Of a stretch of DNA of 40,550 nt, positions 16,520-26,883 are shown piece after piece. The notes beneath the pieces are model-generated. The model had not been told where the DNA came from and made no database searches. It saw only the letters and a program-made list of their open reading frames with translations. Position 1 is the stretch's first letter. Every line of letters begins with the position of its first letter. This DNA comes from Porticoccaceae bacterium (GTDB lineage Bacteria; Pseudomonadota; Gammaproteobacteria; Pseudomonadales; Porticoccaceae): NCBI GenBank assembly GCA_021773435.1, contig JAJFKC010000040.1:1-40550 (forward strand), in the 5' to 3' direction. A program made the translations under genes and the position numbers.

Positions 16520-17194
16520 TTAATCGTTAAGCAGGAGGTTACGATTTTTTTCCATGATGGCTTTGAATAGGGTGCCGTTAACCAGATTGTTTAGCCAGGC
16601 CTGTAAGGATGTTAATCGCTTACTCTCAAACCACCCGAAATCAACGTTGGCAAATTGACGGATAAAAGGGAAGATCGCAATATCGGCATAGCCCAGTGTC
16701 TCACCCAGCATGTAGGGCTGAGTGGCAAGCCGAGTATTCAGCTTATTTAAAAATACCAGGCCATTTTCTCGGGAATTGCCCCTGGCATTGGAGCAGTCTT
16801 CGTTGGGGTAGCGCTGGGGGTATTTGTATCGATCCAGTGCCTGTTTAAAACTACAGTCGTTTTCTACGATGAGTTCATGGCAGACCTTTGCTGACGCATC
16901 GGAGCTGGCTTCTGGCAGCCAGTGATCAGGATCATTTTGACCCAGCGCCCAATTCATAATCGTCAGGCTTTCATCCAGCACCCGACCATCTTCAAGCCGC
17001 AAAACTGGCACGGTTCCTTTGGATGACAGAGCCAGCAAGTCTTCGGGCTTTTCTTTTAAGGCGACCTCAATAATTTCAATCTGTATCCCGGCGCTGTACA
17101 GCGCCATTCTTGCCCGCATGGCATAGGGGCAACGGCGGAAGCTGTACAAAATAGGCAGATTATTTAGCATCTTTGTTTTGGTCTGCTCCGTCAC
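16520..17194 (-). CDS. glutathione S-transferase-like protein
   Basis: A cytoplasmic protein of 224 residues with a thioredoxin-fold N-terminal domain (LYSFRRCPYAMRARMALYSAG, with a CPYA active-site Cys near residue 23) and an all-helical C-terminal domain. The segment GTVPVLRLEDGRVLDESL holds the cis-Pro and the Glu-Ser pair that bind glutathione in GSTs. The Cys in the SFRRCPYAMRAR context is typical of the omega/Grx2-like group, which favours thiol-transfer over conjugation. Substrate unknown. It shares orientation with the fused beta-oxidation gene about 50 bp upstream and may be cotranscribed with it. The start may be GTG 17194 or the ATG eight codons later. Confidence 0.8.
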   Translation of the reverse strand: MTEQTKTKMLNNLPILYSFRRCPYAMRARMALYSAGIQIEIIEVALKEKPEDLLALSSKGTVPVLRLEDGRVLDESLTIMNWALGQNDPDHWLPEASSDASAKVCHELIVENDCSFKQALDRYKYPQRYPNEDCSNARGNSRENGLVFLNKLNTRLATQPYMLGETLGYADIAIFPFIRQFANVDFGWFESKRLTSLQAWLNNLVNGTLFKAIMEKNRNLLLND

Positions 17195-17247
17195 CCTTGA
17201 TGGGGGCAGACCATCCTTTTTTGGCTATGAGCTTTCTGGCTGCGAAG

Positions 17248-19332
17248 TTACAGGTCGTAAAACCCTTTACCTTCTTTGACCAGCTTCTCTAGCAACGGTG
17301 CCGGTTGCCAGTAATGCTCGCCAAACTGCTCGGCGTATTTTTTATAGGCGTCATAAATATTTTTCAGACCAATTTGATCGGCCCAGAACATGGGCCCGCC
17401 TTTATAGGCGGGGAAGCCATAGCCGTTGATCCAGATAATGTCGATATCCAAAGGTCGAGCGGCGATGCCTTCTTGTAGGATCAAAGCGCCTTCGTTGATC
17501 ATCGGGAACATGCAGCGTTCGAGAATTTCCTGGTCGGATATCTCCCGTTGTTCGATGCCTGCATCTTTGGCGCATTGGGCGATCAGGTCTTTAACCACAG
17601 GATCGGGAATAGGGGTGCGGCCATCTTCATACTTATAAATACCCGCATTGGTTTTTTGCCCGTGGCGGCCTAGCTCGACCACCTTGTCTATCCACACGGA
17701 GTCGCGTTTTTCGACTTTGCCTGCTCGGCGGCGCTCTTCACGGACTTTATAGCCGACATCGAGCCCGGCCATATCGGCCATGGTGAACGGGCCCATGGGG
17801 AAACCGTAGTCGAATAATACTTTATCGATTTGTTCCGGGGTTGCGCCTTCTTCGACCAGGAAAGCGGATTCGCGGGTGCGAGCGTGGAGCATGCGGTTGC
17901 CGACAAAGCCGTCGCAGACACCGACTAACGCGCCGATTTTGCCGATGCGTTTGGACAGGCTCATTACCGTGGCGATAACATCATTAGCGGTCTTTTCACC
18001 GCGTACGTTTTCGAGCAAACGCATAACATTGGCAGGGCTAAAAAAGTGCATGCCGATAACGTCTTCAGGACGATTGGTGACACTGGCGATTTCATCGACA
18101 TTTAACGTCGACGTGTTGGTGGCAAGAATGGCACCGGGCTTGCAAACTCGATCAAGGGTTTTGAAAACTTCTTTTTTAACAGCCATATTTTCGAAGACCG
18201 CCTCAATGACGATATCAACGTCTTTAATATCGTCATAGGAGGTGGTGGGTTCGATCAGGGCCATACGTTGTTCGACATCGTCCTGAGTGATGCGGCCCTT
18301 TTTGGCGGTGTTTTCATAATTGCTGCGAATTGTAGCGAGGCCTTTGTCGAGAAATTCCTGCTTGAGTTCCAGTAGCTTGACAGGGATGCCGACATTGGCA
18401 AAGTTCATGGCGATACCACCGCCCATGGTGCCCGCGCCGATAATGGCGGCGGTTTTAATATCACGCTTAGCAGTGTCTTTGGGCAGGCCGGGGACTTTGG
18501 CGACTTCCCGCTCGGCGAAAAAGATATGCTGCTGGGATTTCGATTCAGACGAGGCCATTAGCTCATTAAACAATTCCTGCTCTCGGGCCATGCCTTCATC
18601 AAAGGGCAGCTGAAAGGCTGCGCGAAGGCACTTGATAATATGGAAGGGTGCTAAAAAGCCCCGTTGCTTACGGGCGATGCCCTGTTCGTATTGATCAAAT
18701 ATTGCTGGGTCAACGGTTTCAGGAGTGATGTCTCTGATGGCGCGGGGGCCTTTACCTTCAGCCACCAAATTTTCCGCATAAGCGATGCCAGCTGCTAACA
18801 GATCACCTTCAACGATGTCATCAATGATCCCCAGTGCTTTTGCCCTGGCGGCAGGCACATGGCCGCCACCCACGATAAGTTCTAGTGCCGCTTCGGCACC
18901 GACCAGACGAGGCAGGCGTTGCGTGCCGCCCGCACCGGGTAACAGACCCAGATTTACTTCAGGTAAACCCACCAAAGCCGTGGGCAAGGCAACGCGATAG
19001 TGACAACCCAGGGCGACTTCCAGTCCGCCACCCAGGGCAGTGCCGTGAATAGCGGCGACAATCGGTTTGGCCGCAGTTTCCATGGTATCGATCACCGGCA
19101 CAAGGCCCGGCTCGCCCATACCCTTGGCGAATTCAGTGATATCCGCCCCGGCGATGAAGGTGCGGCCTTCGCAAATTAATACGATAGCCTTAACGCCGTC
19201 GTCAGCCAGTAAGCTCTCCACCGACTCTTTGAGTCCCGCGCGCACTGATTGGCACAGGGCATTGACCGGCGGGTTGTTGACTTTAATTAGGCCAATCTCG
19301 CCTTGTTTGGAATAGCTGACAGTGTCGGACAT
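17248..19332 (-). CDS. fused enoyl-CoA hydratase / 3-hydroxyacyl-CoA dehydrogenase
   Basis: A 694-residue bifunctional beta-oxidation enzyme that hydrates an enoyl-CoA and oxidises the 3-hydroxyacyl-CoA with NAD. The N-terminal crotonase domain (about 1-190) has the oxyanion-hole stretches FIAGADITEF and GTALGGGLEVALGCH and the catalytic-Glu segment GLPEVNLGLLPGAGGTQRL. The dehydrogenase part (about 290-690) has the NAD motif GAGTMGGGIAMNFA and HFFSPANVM. The layout is that of FadB/FadJ alpha chains and peroxisomal multifunctional enzymes, at the short end for FadB. No thiolase gene is adjacent, so its beta partner is elsewhere. GAGGAA before ATG 19332 supports the start. Confidence 0.9.
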   Translation of the reverse strand: MSDTVSYSKQGEIGLIKVNNPPVNALCQSVRAGLKESVESLLADDGVKAIVLICEGRTFIAGADITEFAKGMGEPGLVPVIDTMETAAKPIVAAIHGTALGGGLEVALGCHYRVALPTALVGLPEVNLGLLPGAGGTQRLPRLVGAEAALELIVGGGHVPAARAKALGIIDDIVEGDLLAAGIAYAENLVAEGKGPRAIRDITPETVDPAIFDQYEQGIARKQRGFLAPFHIIKCLRAAFQLPFDEGMAREQELFNELMASSESKSQQHIFFAEREVAKVPGLPKDTAKRDIKTAAIIGAGTMGGGIAMNFANVGIPVKLLELKQEFLDKGLATIRSNYENTAKKGRITQDDVEQRMALIEPTTSYDDIKDVDIVIEAVFENMAVKKEVFKTLDRVCKPGAILATNTSTLNVDEIASVTNRPEDVIGMHFFSPANVMRLLENVRGEKTANDVIATVMSLSKRIGKIGALVGVCDGFVGNRMLHARTRESAFLVEEGATPEQIDKVLFDYGFPMGPFTMADMAGLDVGYKVREERRRAGKVEKRDSVWIDKVVELGRHGQKTNAGIYKYEDGRTPIPDPVVKDLIAQCAKDAGIEQREISDQEILERCMFPMINEGALILQEGIAARPLDIDIIWINGYGFPAYKGGPMFWADQIGLKNIYDAYKKYAEQFGEHYWQPAPLLEKLVKEGKGFYDL

Positions 19333-19403
19333 CTTGGTTCCTCGTTAAATGTTTTGGTCGTTAAGCTGGCGGGTTATGGTAAGGTTTTGTCGAAGAGCAC
19401 AAT

Positions 19404-19443
19404 GTCGCGCTTCAGCGGCGCGAAGCGAGTAACGAGCGAAGCG
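19404..19443. repeat. GC-rich inverted and direct repeat
   Basis: CGCTTC (19408-19413) is inverted at 19422-19427 (GAAGCG), and GCGAAGCG recurs a few bases on (about 19436-19443). It lies upstream of the fused beta-oxidation gene and just past the 3' end of the carbonic anhydrase gene on the minus strand. It may act as a terminator or be a worn interspersed repeat. Confidence 0.35.
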
Positions 19444-19471
19444 TCCGACCGCGAGCACCTTATATGCAGGT

Positions 19472-20074
19472 TTATACATCTCTTGATGCGGCACGGGCCT
19501 CTAAATTTTTTAGAAGTCCATTTTTAATGCTGTATATCCAACCGTGAACAGAAAGTTCTTTGCCTTGTTTCCACGCATTCTGGACAATTGTAGTATTGCA
19601 AACATTTGTGACTTGCTCTTTTATATTTAGCTCGCAAAGCAAATCCAATGTCGCCTCATTATCTAGCCCCTCGAATTCCCCTGCATTGAAGCGAATTACA
19701 TCCTTAATATGGCGCAGCCAATTATCTATAAGCCCATGCTCCTGGTTTTCCAATGCCGCTTTTATACCGCCACACCCATAGTGACCACAGATAATAATAT
19801 GCTTAACCTCGAGAACCTCAACAGCAAATTGTAGTACGGAAAGACAATTCAGGTCAGTATGTACAACTATATTTGCAATATTGCGATGGACAAATATTTC
19901 ACCAGGTTGCAGGCCTGTTATTTGATTAGCGGGGACTCGACTGTCAGAACAACCAATCCATAGGTACTCTGGGGCCTGCTGCATCGACAACCGAGTAAAA
20001 TATTCTGGATCTTGCTCCTTGATTGAATTGGCCCAAGCCGAATTGTTATCAAATAGATGTTTTAGTGTTTTCAA
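19472..20074 (-). CDS. can: beta-class carbonic anhydrase
   Basis: A 200-residue beta-carbonic anhydrase, interconverting CO2 and bicarbonate in the cytoplasm. The zinc ligands are Cys42 and Asp44 in WIGCSDSRVPA and His98 and Cys101 in ICGHYGCGG, the exact family pattern. Residues 54-72 (GLQPGEIFVHRNIANIVVH) complete the active site. Length fits Can (about 200-220). The start is TTG at 20074, with GAGGA upstream, as the first in-frame choice giving the usual MKTLKHLF-like opening. It is a single gene, minus strand, as is the PA4642-family gene about 175 bp upstream. Confidence 0.9.
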   Translation of the reverse strand: MKTLKHLFDNNSAWANSIKEQDPEYFTRLSMQQAPEYLWIGCSDSRVPANQITGLQPGEIFVHRNIANIVVHTDLNCLSVLQFAVEVLEVKHIIICGHYGCGGIKAALENQEHGLIDNWLRHIKDVIRFNAGEFEGLDNEATLDLLCELNIKEQVTNVCNTTIVQNAWKQGKELSVHGWIYSIKNGLLKNLEARAASRDV

Positions 20075-20220
20075 TTTTTAAATAATCCTCGTGCTTCATT
20101 TCGCATATAACTACTTGCATATAACTACGTATATTAGGCGGTTTCTCTATTTTTCGGATTAAATAATTCTCCTCGCTGGATCATTAAAAAGTGTTACGTC
20201 GGTAGTTGCTACTTGAGCGG

Positions 20221-20263
20221 GTTGGGGGGCGGCGAGCCGGTAACGAGGAGTTACCCTCCCAAC
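20221..20263. terminator. hairpin at the 3' end of the PA4642-family gene
   Basis: GTTGGG (20221-20226) pairs with CCCAAC (20258-20263), and inside it GGTAAC (20239-20244) pairs with GTTACC (20250-20255) across a 5-base loop. The stem overlaps the stop codon of the minus-strand gene ending at 20251. A Rho-independent terminator would need a T run, which is not clear here. Confidence 0.35.
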
Positions 20264-20547
20264 TGCTTCTGCAATACTTGAATATAGTCCTGTGCTCTGT
20301 CATGGACTGAGATAATTTCCAGCAAGTTTTGTCCCTGAGGATTACAAGCCTTGAGATTGCGGCCTGCGGCAACAAAAAATTCCAGGAAAGTCGCGAAGTT
20401 CTCTGCCTTCATCCCTCGGTAAGCTTTTTCCAGCACATGAAAGTCGGCATCGATACCTTCGGGTGGCTCGAAATCCAGAAAGGTGCGGATGCGATCGTCA
20501 TCGAATACTTCGCCGAGGACTTTCTGTTTGTCTTTGCGTAAGGCCAT
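20251..20547 (-). CDS. PA4642 family protein
   Basis: A 98-residue protein of the PA4642 family, small cytoplasmic proteins found in pseudomonads and related gammaproteobacteria. It begins MALRKDKQKVLGEVFDDDRI, then ADFHVLEKAYRGMKAENFATFLEFFVAAGRNL, which is the conserved core. The biochemical role is unknown. GGAG upstream of ATG 20547 supports the start. It ends the minus-strand run that starts with gatC, 45 bp beyond the gatB stop, and may be transcribed with gatCAB. Confidence 0.85.
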   Translation of the reverse strand: MALRKDKQKVLGEVFDDDRIRTFLDFEPPEGIDADFHVLEKAYRGMKAENFATFLEFFVAAGRNLKACNPQGQNLLEIISVHDRAQDYIQVLQKQLGG

Positions 20548-20592
20548 TTCTTTCGCTCCGGTGATCTTTGTCGCAGTAGCTCTGGGCCAGCT

Positions 20593-22041
20593 CTACAGCA
20601 AAGCGTTAAGTTTGCTGAGCAGAATCTTGTTGACCTGCTGGGGGTTGGCCTGGCCTTTAGAGGCTGTCATGATTTGTCCGACGAAGTAACCGAGCATTTT
20701 CGGTCGTTTGGCAACGTCTGCATTGCGATAGTTGTCGACTTGTTTAGCGCTATTGGCGATCACTTCATCGACCATCACTTCTATGGCACCGCTGTTGGAA
20801 ACTTGTTTCAGGCCGCGGGCTTCGATAATGGCGTCGGGTTCGCCTTCGCCTTGCCAAATAGCGTCAAATACTTCGCGAGCCATTTTATTAGATATGGTTT
20901 TGTCACTGATCCTTGTGATTAGGGCGGCCAGTTGTTCGGCGCTGACTGGGCTTTGCTGAATCGGCATGTCTTCACTATTGAGTTTGGCGGCCAGTTCGCC
21001 GCTGACCCAGTTAGCAGCTAGTTTTGCATCGTCGCATTGGTCCGCAGTGGTTTCAAAATACTGAGCGGTAGCGGCATCGTCTCCGAGCACGCCAGCATCG
21101 TAACTGGATAATTGGTACTGCTCCATAAAGCGTTGATGGCGGGCTTCGGGTAATTCCGGCAGGGATGCTTTTATTGCATCGATATAGGCTTGATCAATTT
21201 CGATGGGCAGAAGGTCAGGACAGGGAAAGTAGCGGTAATCGTTGGCTTCTTCCTTGCTGCGCATGGAGCGGGCGATGTCGGTATCGCCATCGTAAAGCCT
21301 AGTTTCCTGGCGCACGCTGCCGCCGTCTTCGATCAAATCAATTTGTCGTTCGACTTCCTTTTTAATGGCCTTTTCCATAAACCGGAATGAGTTGAGGTTT
21401 TTGGTTTCGGTACGGGTGCCCAGTTCATCTCCTAATTGGCGCACCGAGACATTGACATCAAAGCGCATAGAACCGTGGGCCATGATGCCGTCACAAATTT
21501 CCAGCGAGGTGACTATAGCGTGCAGTTTTTTAGCAAAAGCCACGGCTTCGTCCGCATTGCTCATATCTGGTTCAGAGACAATTTCGATTAGTGGAGTGCC
21601 GGCACGGTTGAGATCAATGCCCGACATACCGTGAAAATCTTCGTGCAAAGATTTACCGGCATCCTCTTCCAGATGGGCATGGTGAATGCGGATGGTTTTA
21701 GTGCTGCCGTCGGCCAGTTCAATATCTACATGGCCGCCCAGAACGATGGGTTTTTCCAGCTGGGTGGTTTGGTAGCCCTTGGGCAGGTCGGGGTAGAAAT
21801 AGTTTTTCCGTTCGAAGGCGGAAATTTTACCGATGTCGGCGTCGATGGCCAGGCCGAACATCACCGCCATACGCAGAGCTTCTTCATTGAGCACAGGTAA
21901 GGTGCCGGGCATAGCCAGGTCGATGGCGCAGGCTTGCGTGTTAGGCTCGGCACCAAATTCAGTGCTGGCTCCGGAGAATATTTTGGTCTGGGTGGCCAGC
22001 TGAGTGTGGACTTCCAGGCCGATAACGGTTTCCCAGGTCAT
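20593..22041 (-). CDS. gatB: Asp/Glu-tRNA amidotransferase subunit GatB
   Basis: A 482-residue GatB, the subunit that binds mischarged Glu-tRNAGln or Asp-tRNAAsn and activates it with ATP for amidation. Landmarks: [50 protein letters not shown], the [17 protein letters not shown] signature and the [11 protein letters not shown] tail region. The C-terminal YqeY-like domain ends [21 protein letters not shown] start at ATG 22041 (AGGAGA nearby), not at the TTG 13 codons earlier, which overlaps the gatA end. It follows gatA by 11 bp in the gatCAB operon. Confidence 0.95.
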   Translation of the reverse strand: MTWETVIGLEVHTQLATQTKIFSGASTEFGAEPNTQACAIDLAMPGTLPVLNEEALRMAVMFGLAIDADIGKISAFERKNYFYPDLPKGYQTTQLEKPIVLGGHVDIELADGSTKTIRIHHAHLEEDAGKSLHEDFHGMSGIDLNRAGTPLIEIVSEPDMSNADEAVAFAKKLHAIVTSLEICDGIMAHGSMRFDVNVSVRQLGDELGTRTETKNLNSFRFMEKAIKKEVERQIDLIEDGGSVRQETRLYDGDTDIARSMRSKEEANDYRYFPCPDLLPIEIDQAYIDAIKASLPELPEARHQRFMEQYQLSSYDAGVLGDDAATAQYFETTADQCDDAKLAANWVSGELAAKLNSEDMPIQQSPVSAEQLAALITRISDKTISNKMAREVFDAIWQGEGEPDAIIEARGLKQVSNSGAIEVMVDEVIANSAKQVDNYRNADVAKRPKMLGYFVGQIMTASKGQANPQQVNKILLSKLNALL

Positions 22042-22052
22042 GGTCGGTTCTC

Positions 22053-23507
22053 CTAGCTGACGTCTGACGGGCTCTGGCAATGCCAGTCCGTTGCCAGTTG
22101 ATATCGGTGGCTGATATTAAGCATGCGCGCCTCATCAAAGTATTGACCAATCAATTGTAAGCCGACGGGTTTCTGGTCGACAAAGCCACAGGGCAGAGAC
22201 ATCGCAGGTAGCCCGGCCAGATTGGCGGCAATAGTGTAAATATCTTCCAGATACATGGCGACAGGGTTGTCGCCTTTGGCACCAAACTCAAAAGCCGGGT
22301 TGGGGCAGGTCGGCCCGGCGATGACATCTACTTCGCTAAAAGCACTTTCGAAATCGTTCTTGATTAATCGTCGCACTTGCATGGCCTTATTATAGTAGGC
22401 GTCGTAGTAACCGGCAGACAGGCAGTAAGCGCCAACTAGAATACGGCGTTTAACCTCATCACCAAAGGCCTCAGCCCGGCTGCGCATATACATATCGTGG
22501 AGATCAACCGGATCTTTGCAGCGATAGCCGTAGCGAGCGCCATCGAAGCGGGACAAGTTAGCCGAGGCCTCAGCGGGGGCGATCACATAGTAAGCCGGTA
22601 CTGACAGGTGGGAGTGAGGCAAGGTGATCTCTTTGAGCCTGGCACCCTGTTTTTCCAGCTCGCTCAAGGCATTACGCACCGCTTGTTCTGTGGCGGGGTT
22701 CAAGCCTTCATCGAAATATTCAGTGGGAATACCGATGGTCAGGCCCGCGATACCCTGATTCAGTGTCGCCGTGTAGTCGGGTACTTCGTGCTCGGTGGAA
22801 GTCGAATCACGGCTATCAAGCCCCGCCATCACATTGAGCAGCATCGCGGCATCTTCGGCAGTGCGAGCCATGGGGCCGCCTTGATCGAGGCTGGAGGCAA
22901 AGGCGATCATGCCCCAACGGGAGACTCTTCCGTAAGTGGGTTTGAGACCGGTGATGCCGCACAGTGCCGCCGGTTGTCGAATTGACCCGCCAGTGTCTGT
23001 GGCGGTGGCAACGGGACTAAGACAAGCAGCGACGGCTGCCGCAGATCCGCCCGAAGAGCCACCGGGAACACAGTCAGTGTGCCAGGGGTTTTTCACCGGG
23101 CCGTAGTAGCTGGTTTCGTTAGACGAGCCCATGGCGAACTCATCCATATTGGTTTTGCCCAGCACCACCATGCCCGCTTTAGCGATCTTATCCACCACCC
23201 CGGCGTTGTAGGGCGGCACAAAATTATCCAGCATTCGCGAGCCACAACTGGTGCGAATACCCTCGGTGCAAAAAATATCTTTGTGGGCAATAGGCAGGCC
23301 ACAGAGCACGGGCGCATCGCCAGCGGCGAGATGCTCATCACATTGCCTGGCCTGGGCCAGGGCAGCCTCTTCGGTAACGCTGATAAAGCAATTATATTTC
23401 GAATCGAGGTTTTTTATGCGGTCCAGAAAGTGCTGAGTAAGCTCAACGCTTGAAAATTCGCCGTTTGTGAGCCCAGTTTTTAATTCAGCCAGGGTTTTGG
23501 TGTGCAT
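22053..23507 (-). CDS. gatA: Asp/Glu-tRNA amidotransferase subunit GatA
   Basis: A 484-residue GatA, the amidase subunit that frees ammonia from glutamine for the GatB-bound tRNA. The Ser-cisSer-Lys triad is visible: Lys76 in AHKDIF, Ser151 in [11 protein letters not shown] and Ser175 in [10 protein letters not shown]. The amidase signature [13 protein letters not shown] and the C-terminal [10 protein letters not shown] are intact. Length is usual. It lies between gatC and gatB in the common gatC-gatA-gatB order. The presence of GatCAB suggests the indirect pathway to Gln-tRNA or Asn-tRNA. Confidence 0.95.
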   Translation of the reverse strand: MHTKTLAELKTGLTNGEFSSVELTQHFLDRIKNLDSKYNCFISVTEEAALAQARQCDEHLAAGDAPVLCGLPIAHKDIFCTEGIRTSCGSRMLDNFVPPYNAGVVDKIAKAGMVVLGKTNMDEFAMGSSNETSYYGPVKNPWHTDCVPGGSSGGSAAAVAACLSPVATATDTGGSIRQPAALCGITGLKPTYGRVSRWGMIAFASSLDQGGPMARTAEDAAMLLNVMAGLDSRDSTSTEHEVPDYTATLNQGIAGLTIGIPTEYFDEGLNPATEQAVRNALSELEKQGARLKEITLPHSHLSVPAYYVIAPAEASANLSRFDGARYGYRCKDPVDLHDMYMRSRAEAFGDEVKRRILVGAYCLSAGYYDAYYNKAMQVRRLIKNDFESAFSEVDVIAGPTCPNPAFEFGAKGDNPVAMYLEDIYTIAANLAGLPAMSLPCGFVDQKPVGLQLIGQYFDEARMLNISHRYQLATDWHCQSPSDVS

Positions 23508-23570
23508 GATGTTTCCGAAAAAATGCCAGGAAAAGGATAAAGGTTACTTATAAAATTAGCCTACTGCCGC

Positions 23571-23858
23571 TTAGTCAATGACTTTGGGTACCAGATAAAG
23601 CCCGTTTTCAGTGGCCGGAGCCAGGGGCTGGAAGTCATCCCGGTGGTTGGATTCAGAAATTTGGTCGTGACGTAAGCGCTGGGTGGCGTCAAGTGGGTTG
23701 GCCAATGGTTTGACGTTTGCGGTATTAGCCGACTGCAATTGATCGACCAATGCCAGTACTTCGTTGATGCTACGTGTGGTCGCCTCAATGTTTTCTTCTG
23801 TGACTGCAATGCGGGCCAGTTCGCCCAGTTTTTCAATATCTGTACGATCTATTGACAT
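23571..23858 (-). CDS. gatC: Asp/Glu-tRNA amidotransferase subunit GatC
   Basis: A 95-residue GatC, the small subunit that holds GatA and GatB together. It opens MSIDRTDIEKLGELARIAVT and ends with RHDQISESNHRDDFQPLAP followed by a C-terminal YLVPKVID, both typical. It is first in the gatCAB operon, about 63 bp before gatA, and divergent from mreB, so the 207-bp gap between them carries promoters for both directions. Confidence 0.9.
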   Translation of the reverse strand: MSIDRTDIEKLGELARIAVTEENIEATTRSINEVLALVDQLQSANTANVKPLANPLDATQRLRHDQISESNHRDDFQPLAPATENGLYLVPKVID

Positions 23859-23945
23859 GATATAGTGTGCCCGGTCACAGTGTTGCTAAAGGCGGCGTAA
23901 GGTATCACATTTGAACCTTGCCCTAAACACCTGTTGTTGCTAAAG

Positions 23946-23973
23946 TTTACCGATACAATTCAAAGGTTAAAAT
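23946..23973 (+). promoter_or_regulatory. candidate mreB promoter
   Basis: TTTACC at 23946-23951 and TAAAAT at 23968-23973 are 16 bp apart and lie about 93 bp upstream of the mreB ATG, a plausible sigma-70 promoter. A second AT-rich stretch (TATATTTTAAT, about 24002-24012) is an alternative -10. Chosen by eye. Confidence 0.3.
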
Positions 23974-24047
23974 TCGCTATCAGAGTCCGTATTTTATACC
24001 CTATATTTTAATCAGCGGACAGCGCTTATTGAACTGAGCGTTTTTAG

Positions 24048-25100
<1,053 letters not shown>

Positions 25101-25196
25101 AGATACTGCGCCCTAAGGATTGTTTTTTGAATAGCTGACTGACTAAATTTGAAATCACAGCTCGTGACACCGCCATTTGTAAAAAGCTTGTCCCAG

Positions 25197-25474
25197 GGTC
25201 TGTTAACACTACTTGAATCATGACTATTGTGACTACAAAAGCAGCTATCAAGGCCCGCGGAGTGCAGTTTGATCATTCCAAATAAGCGACAAGTAACGCT
25301 GAGAGGTGTTTTTTTAGCAGCAACCCTGGCTTACTATAAAAAGGGGGCCAGAGCTATTTTTCCGCCCCGCTGCGTTGAAAATCGTGTGTGTAAAGTGACT
25401 ACACGGCGCTCTTTCCGACTTGTTGGATGGAAAAATAGTTCCGGCAGTTATCATCCAAATTGTGTTAACAGACC
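25197..25474. mobile_element. MITE-like element between mreB and mreC
   Basis: GGTCTGTTAACAC at 25197-25209 is perfectly inverted at 25462-25474. Beyond these 13 bp the arms keep pairing imperfectly: about 16 of the next 26 positions match, including ACT and ACTA blocks. The unit is 278 bp and has no transposase. A further inverted pair, CTATTTTTCC (about 25352-25361) and GGAAAAATAG (about 25429-25438), lies inside. I see no clear target duplication. Size and ends fit a miniature inverted-repeat element. It splits the mreB-mreC operon, leaving 22 bp before the mreC start. Confidence 0.6.
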
Positions 25475-25496
25475 TTAAATCGCAAGGTGTTGAGCG

Positions 25497-26405
25497 ATCA
25501 AGAAACTTTTTTCGCAAAGCTCATCTCCCCGGCGAATGTTGTTGCTGGCATTCGCCGGGGCACTCCTCATCCTAATCGATTCCTTTACCACCTTGCTTAA
25601 ACCGGTACACAACTGGTTTGAAAATACCGCCGTCCCTTTTTACTGGGTGACCAGCCTGCCGGCAAGATTCAAGGATTGGGCCGACGACTCAGTGATCAGC
25701 CGCAGTGAGCTTGAGGCAGATAGAAAGCGCCTAACGACTGAATTACTGGTCTATCAGGGACAAGTACAGCGAATGGCCGAGCTAACCGTCGAAAACATGC
25801 GCCTGCGAAACTTGCTCAATGCGACTGAATTGCTGGCTGACAATGTCCTTGTGACGCAATTGATCGGTGTTTCGCCGGATCCGTTAACGCACGTGATTTC
25901 AATTAATCGTGGCGCCGAAGATAAAATTTTTGTTGGGCAGCCTGTGATAGACGGCGAAGGTCTGATGGGGCAGGTGATCGACGTCTTTAACGACCACAGC
26001 CGAGTTTTGTTGATTACCGATAGCCGCCATGCGCTGCCAGTAAAAGTGGCGAGAAATGGCCTGCGGGCCATCGCCGAAGGGGTGGGTGATTATCGGCAAA
26101 TTGCCTTGCGCGATATGTCGCCGACCCAGGATATTGTGGTTGGCGATACGCTGGTTAGTTCCGGATTGGGAGATCGTTTCCCCGAAGGTTATCCGGTGGG
26201 CACCATCGTTGACATCAATAAAGACGTGGGCAACGATTTTGTTGACGTTGTCGTTGAGCCAGCGGCAAAAGTGGATCGCAGTCGGCATTTATTGTTAGTG
26301 TTTTCAGGCGAGCTTAAGTTGGTAAGTGATAATGATTTGTCGACGGAAAAGGAGTTGGTAACCGACAAGGCATCGGCAAACGGTGGGGCGGTGCCTGGTG
26401 AATAA
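25497..26405 (+). CDS. mreC: rod shape-determining protein MreC
   Basis: A protein of about 302 residues with one N-terminal helix (LLLAFAGALLILIDSF) and a periplasmic domain with a coiled coil (about residues 65-95, after the helix) and beta domains; MreC links MreB to the wall-synthesis enzymes. The frame opens after a TGA at 25491 with no ATG, GTG or TTG before the ATG at 25536. The 13 residues before it (IKKLFSQSSSPRR) resemble the usual MreC start (MIKPLF...). I therefore propose ATC 25497 as start, with AAGG at 25484-25487. The safe alternative is ATG 25536, which has no clear binding site. Confidence 0.85.
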   Translation: MKKLFSQSSSPRRMLLLAFAGALLILIDSFTTLLKPVHNWFENTAVPFYWVTSLPARFKDWADDSVISRSELEADRKRLTTELLVYQGQVQRMAELTVENMRLRNLLNATELLADNVLVTQLIGVSPDPLTHVISINRGAEDKIFVGQPVIDGEGLMGQVIDVFNDHSRVLLITDSRHALPVKVARNGLRAIAEGVGDYRQIALRDMSPTQDIVVGDTLVSSGLGDRFPEGYPVGTIVDINKDVGNDFVDVVVEPAAKVDRSRHLLLVFSGELKLVSDNDLSTEKELVTDKASANGGAVPGE

Positions 26406-26874
26406 TCGCCTGTCGATGACCGTGGTAGTGCTTGGCCTGTGCGCTGCCATATCGATATGGCTTATACCGCTGCGCAGTGAGCTGGCGTTTTGGCGCCCAC
26501 CCTTTGTTTTGCTGCTGGTTATTTATTGGCTGTTTCGACAACCACAACATTATGGCCTCGTGTTTGCCTGGCTGGTCGGCCTGGGCATCGATTTTATGTT
26601 TGGCGAAATATTGGGCCAGCATGCCCTGGCGATGTCGGTCGCGGCATATTTGGTGATAAGTCAGCAGCAGAGAACACATTATTTTAAAATGCTTTCCCAA
26701 TGTGGATTTGTCGCCATTGTGGTGCTGGCTTACGAGGTGGTACTACTCAGCTCTAAACTGCTGATTGAGGATGTCGATACGCTCTTACCATCATTTTATT
26801 CCGTGTTGACTAGTGCATTATTGTGGCCCGCTCTATTTTTATTGCTGCAAAAAACCCACCGCGAGCAATGGTGA
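26398..26874 (+). CDS. mreD: rod shape-determining protein MreD
   Basis: A 158-residue inner-membrane protein with about five helices (first helix VVVLGLCAAISIWLIPLR; then FVLLLVIYWLF and GLGIDFMFGEILGQHAL). The GIDFMFGEILGQHAL segment is the MreD signature (Asp-x-x-x-Gly). MreD works with MreC and MreB in the cell-wall elongation complex. The GTG at 26398 overlaps the last 8 bases of mreC (GTGAATAA), so translation is coupled. An upstream GTG at 26383 is possible but lies deeper in mreC. Confidence 0.9.
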   Translation: MNNRLSMTVVVLGLCAAISIWLIPLRSELAFWRPPFVLLLVIYWLFRQPQHYGLVFAWLVGLGIDFMFGEILGQHALAMSVAAYLVISQQQRTHYFKMLSQCGFVAIVVLAYEVVLLSSKLLIEDVDTLLPSFYSVLTSALLWPALFLLLQKTHREQW

Positions 26875-26883
26875 GTAGATACT

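Noticed and set aside
22608-23453. Plus-strand open frames of about 125 codons inside gatA
   Set aside because: Antisense to a well-conserved gene with intact catalytic residues; no independent support.
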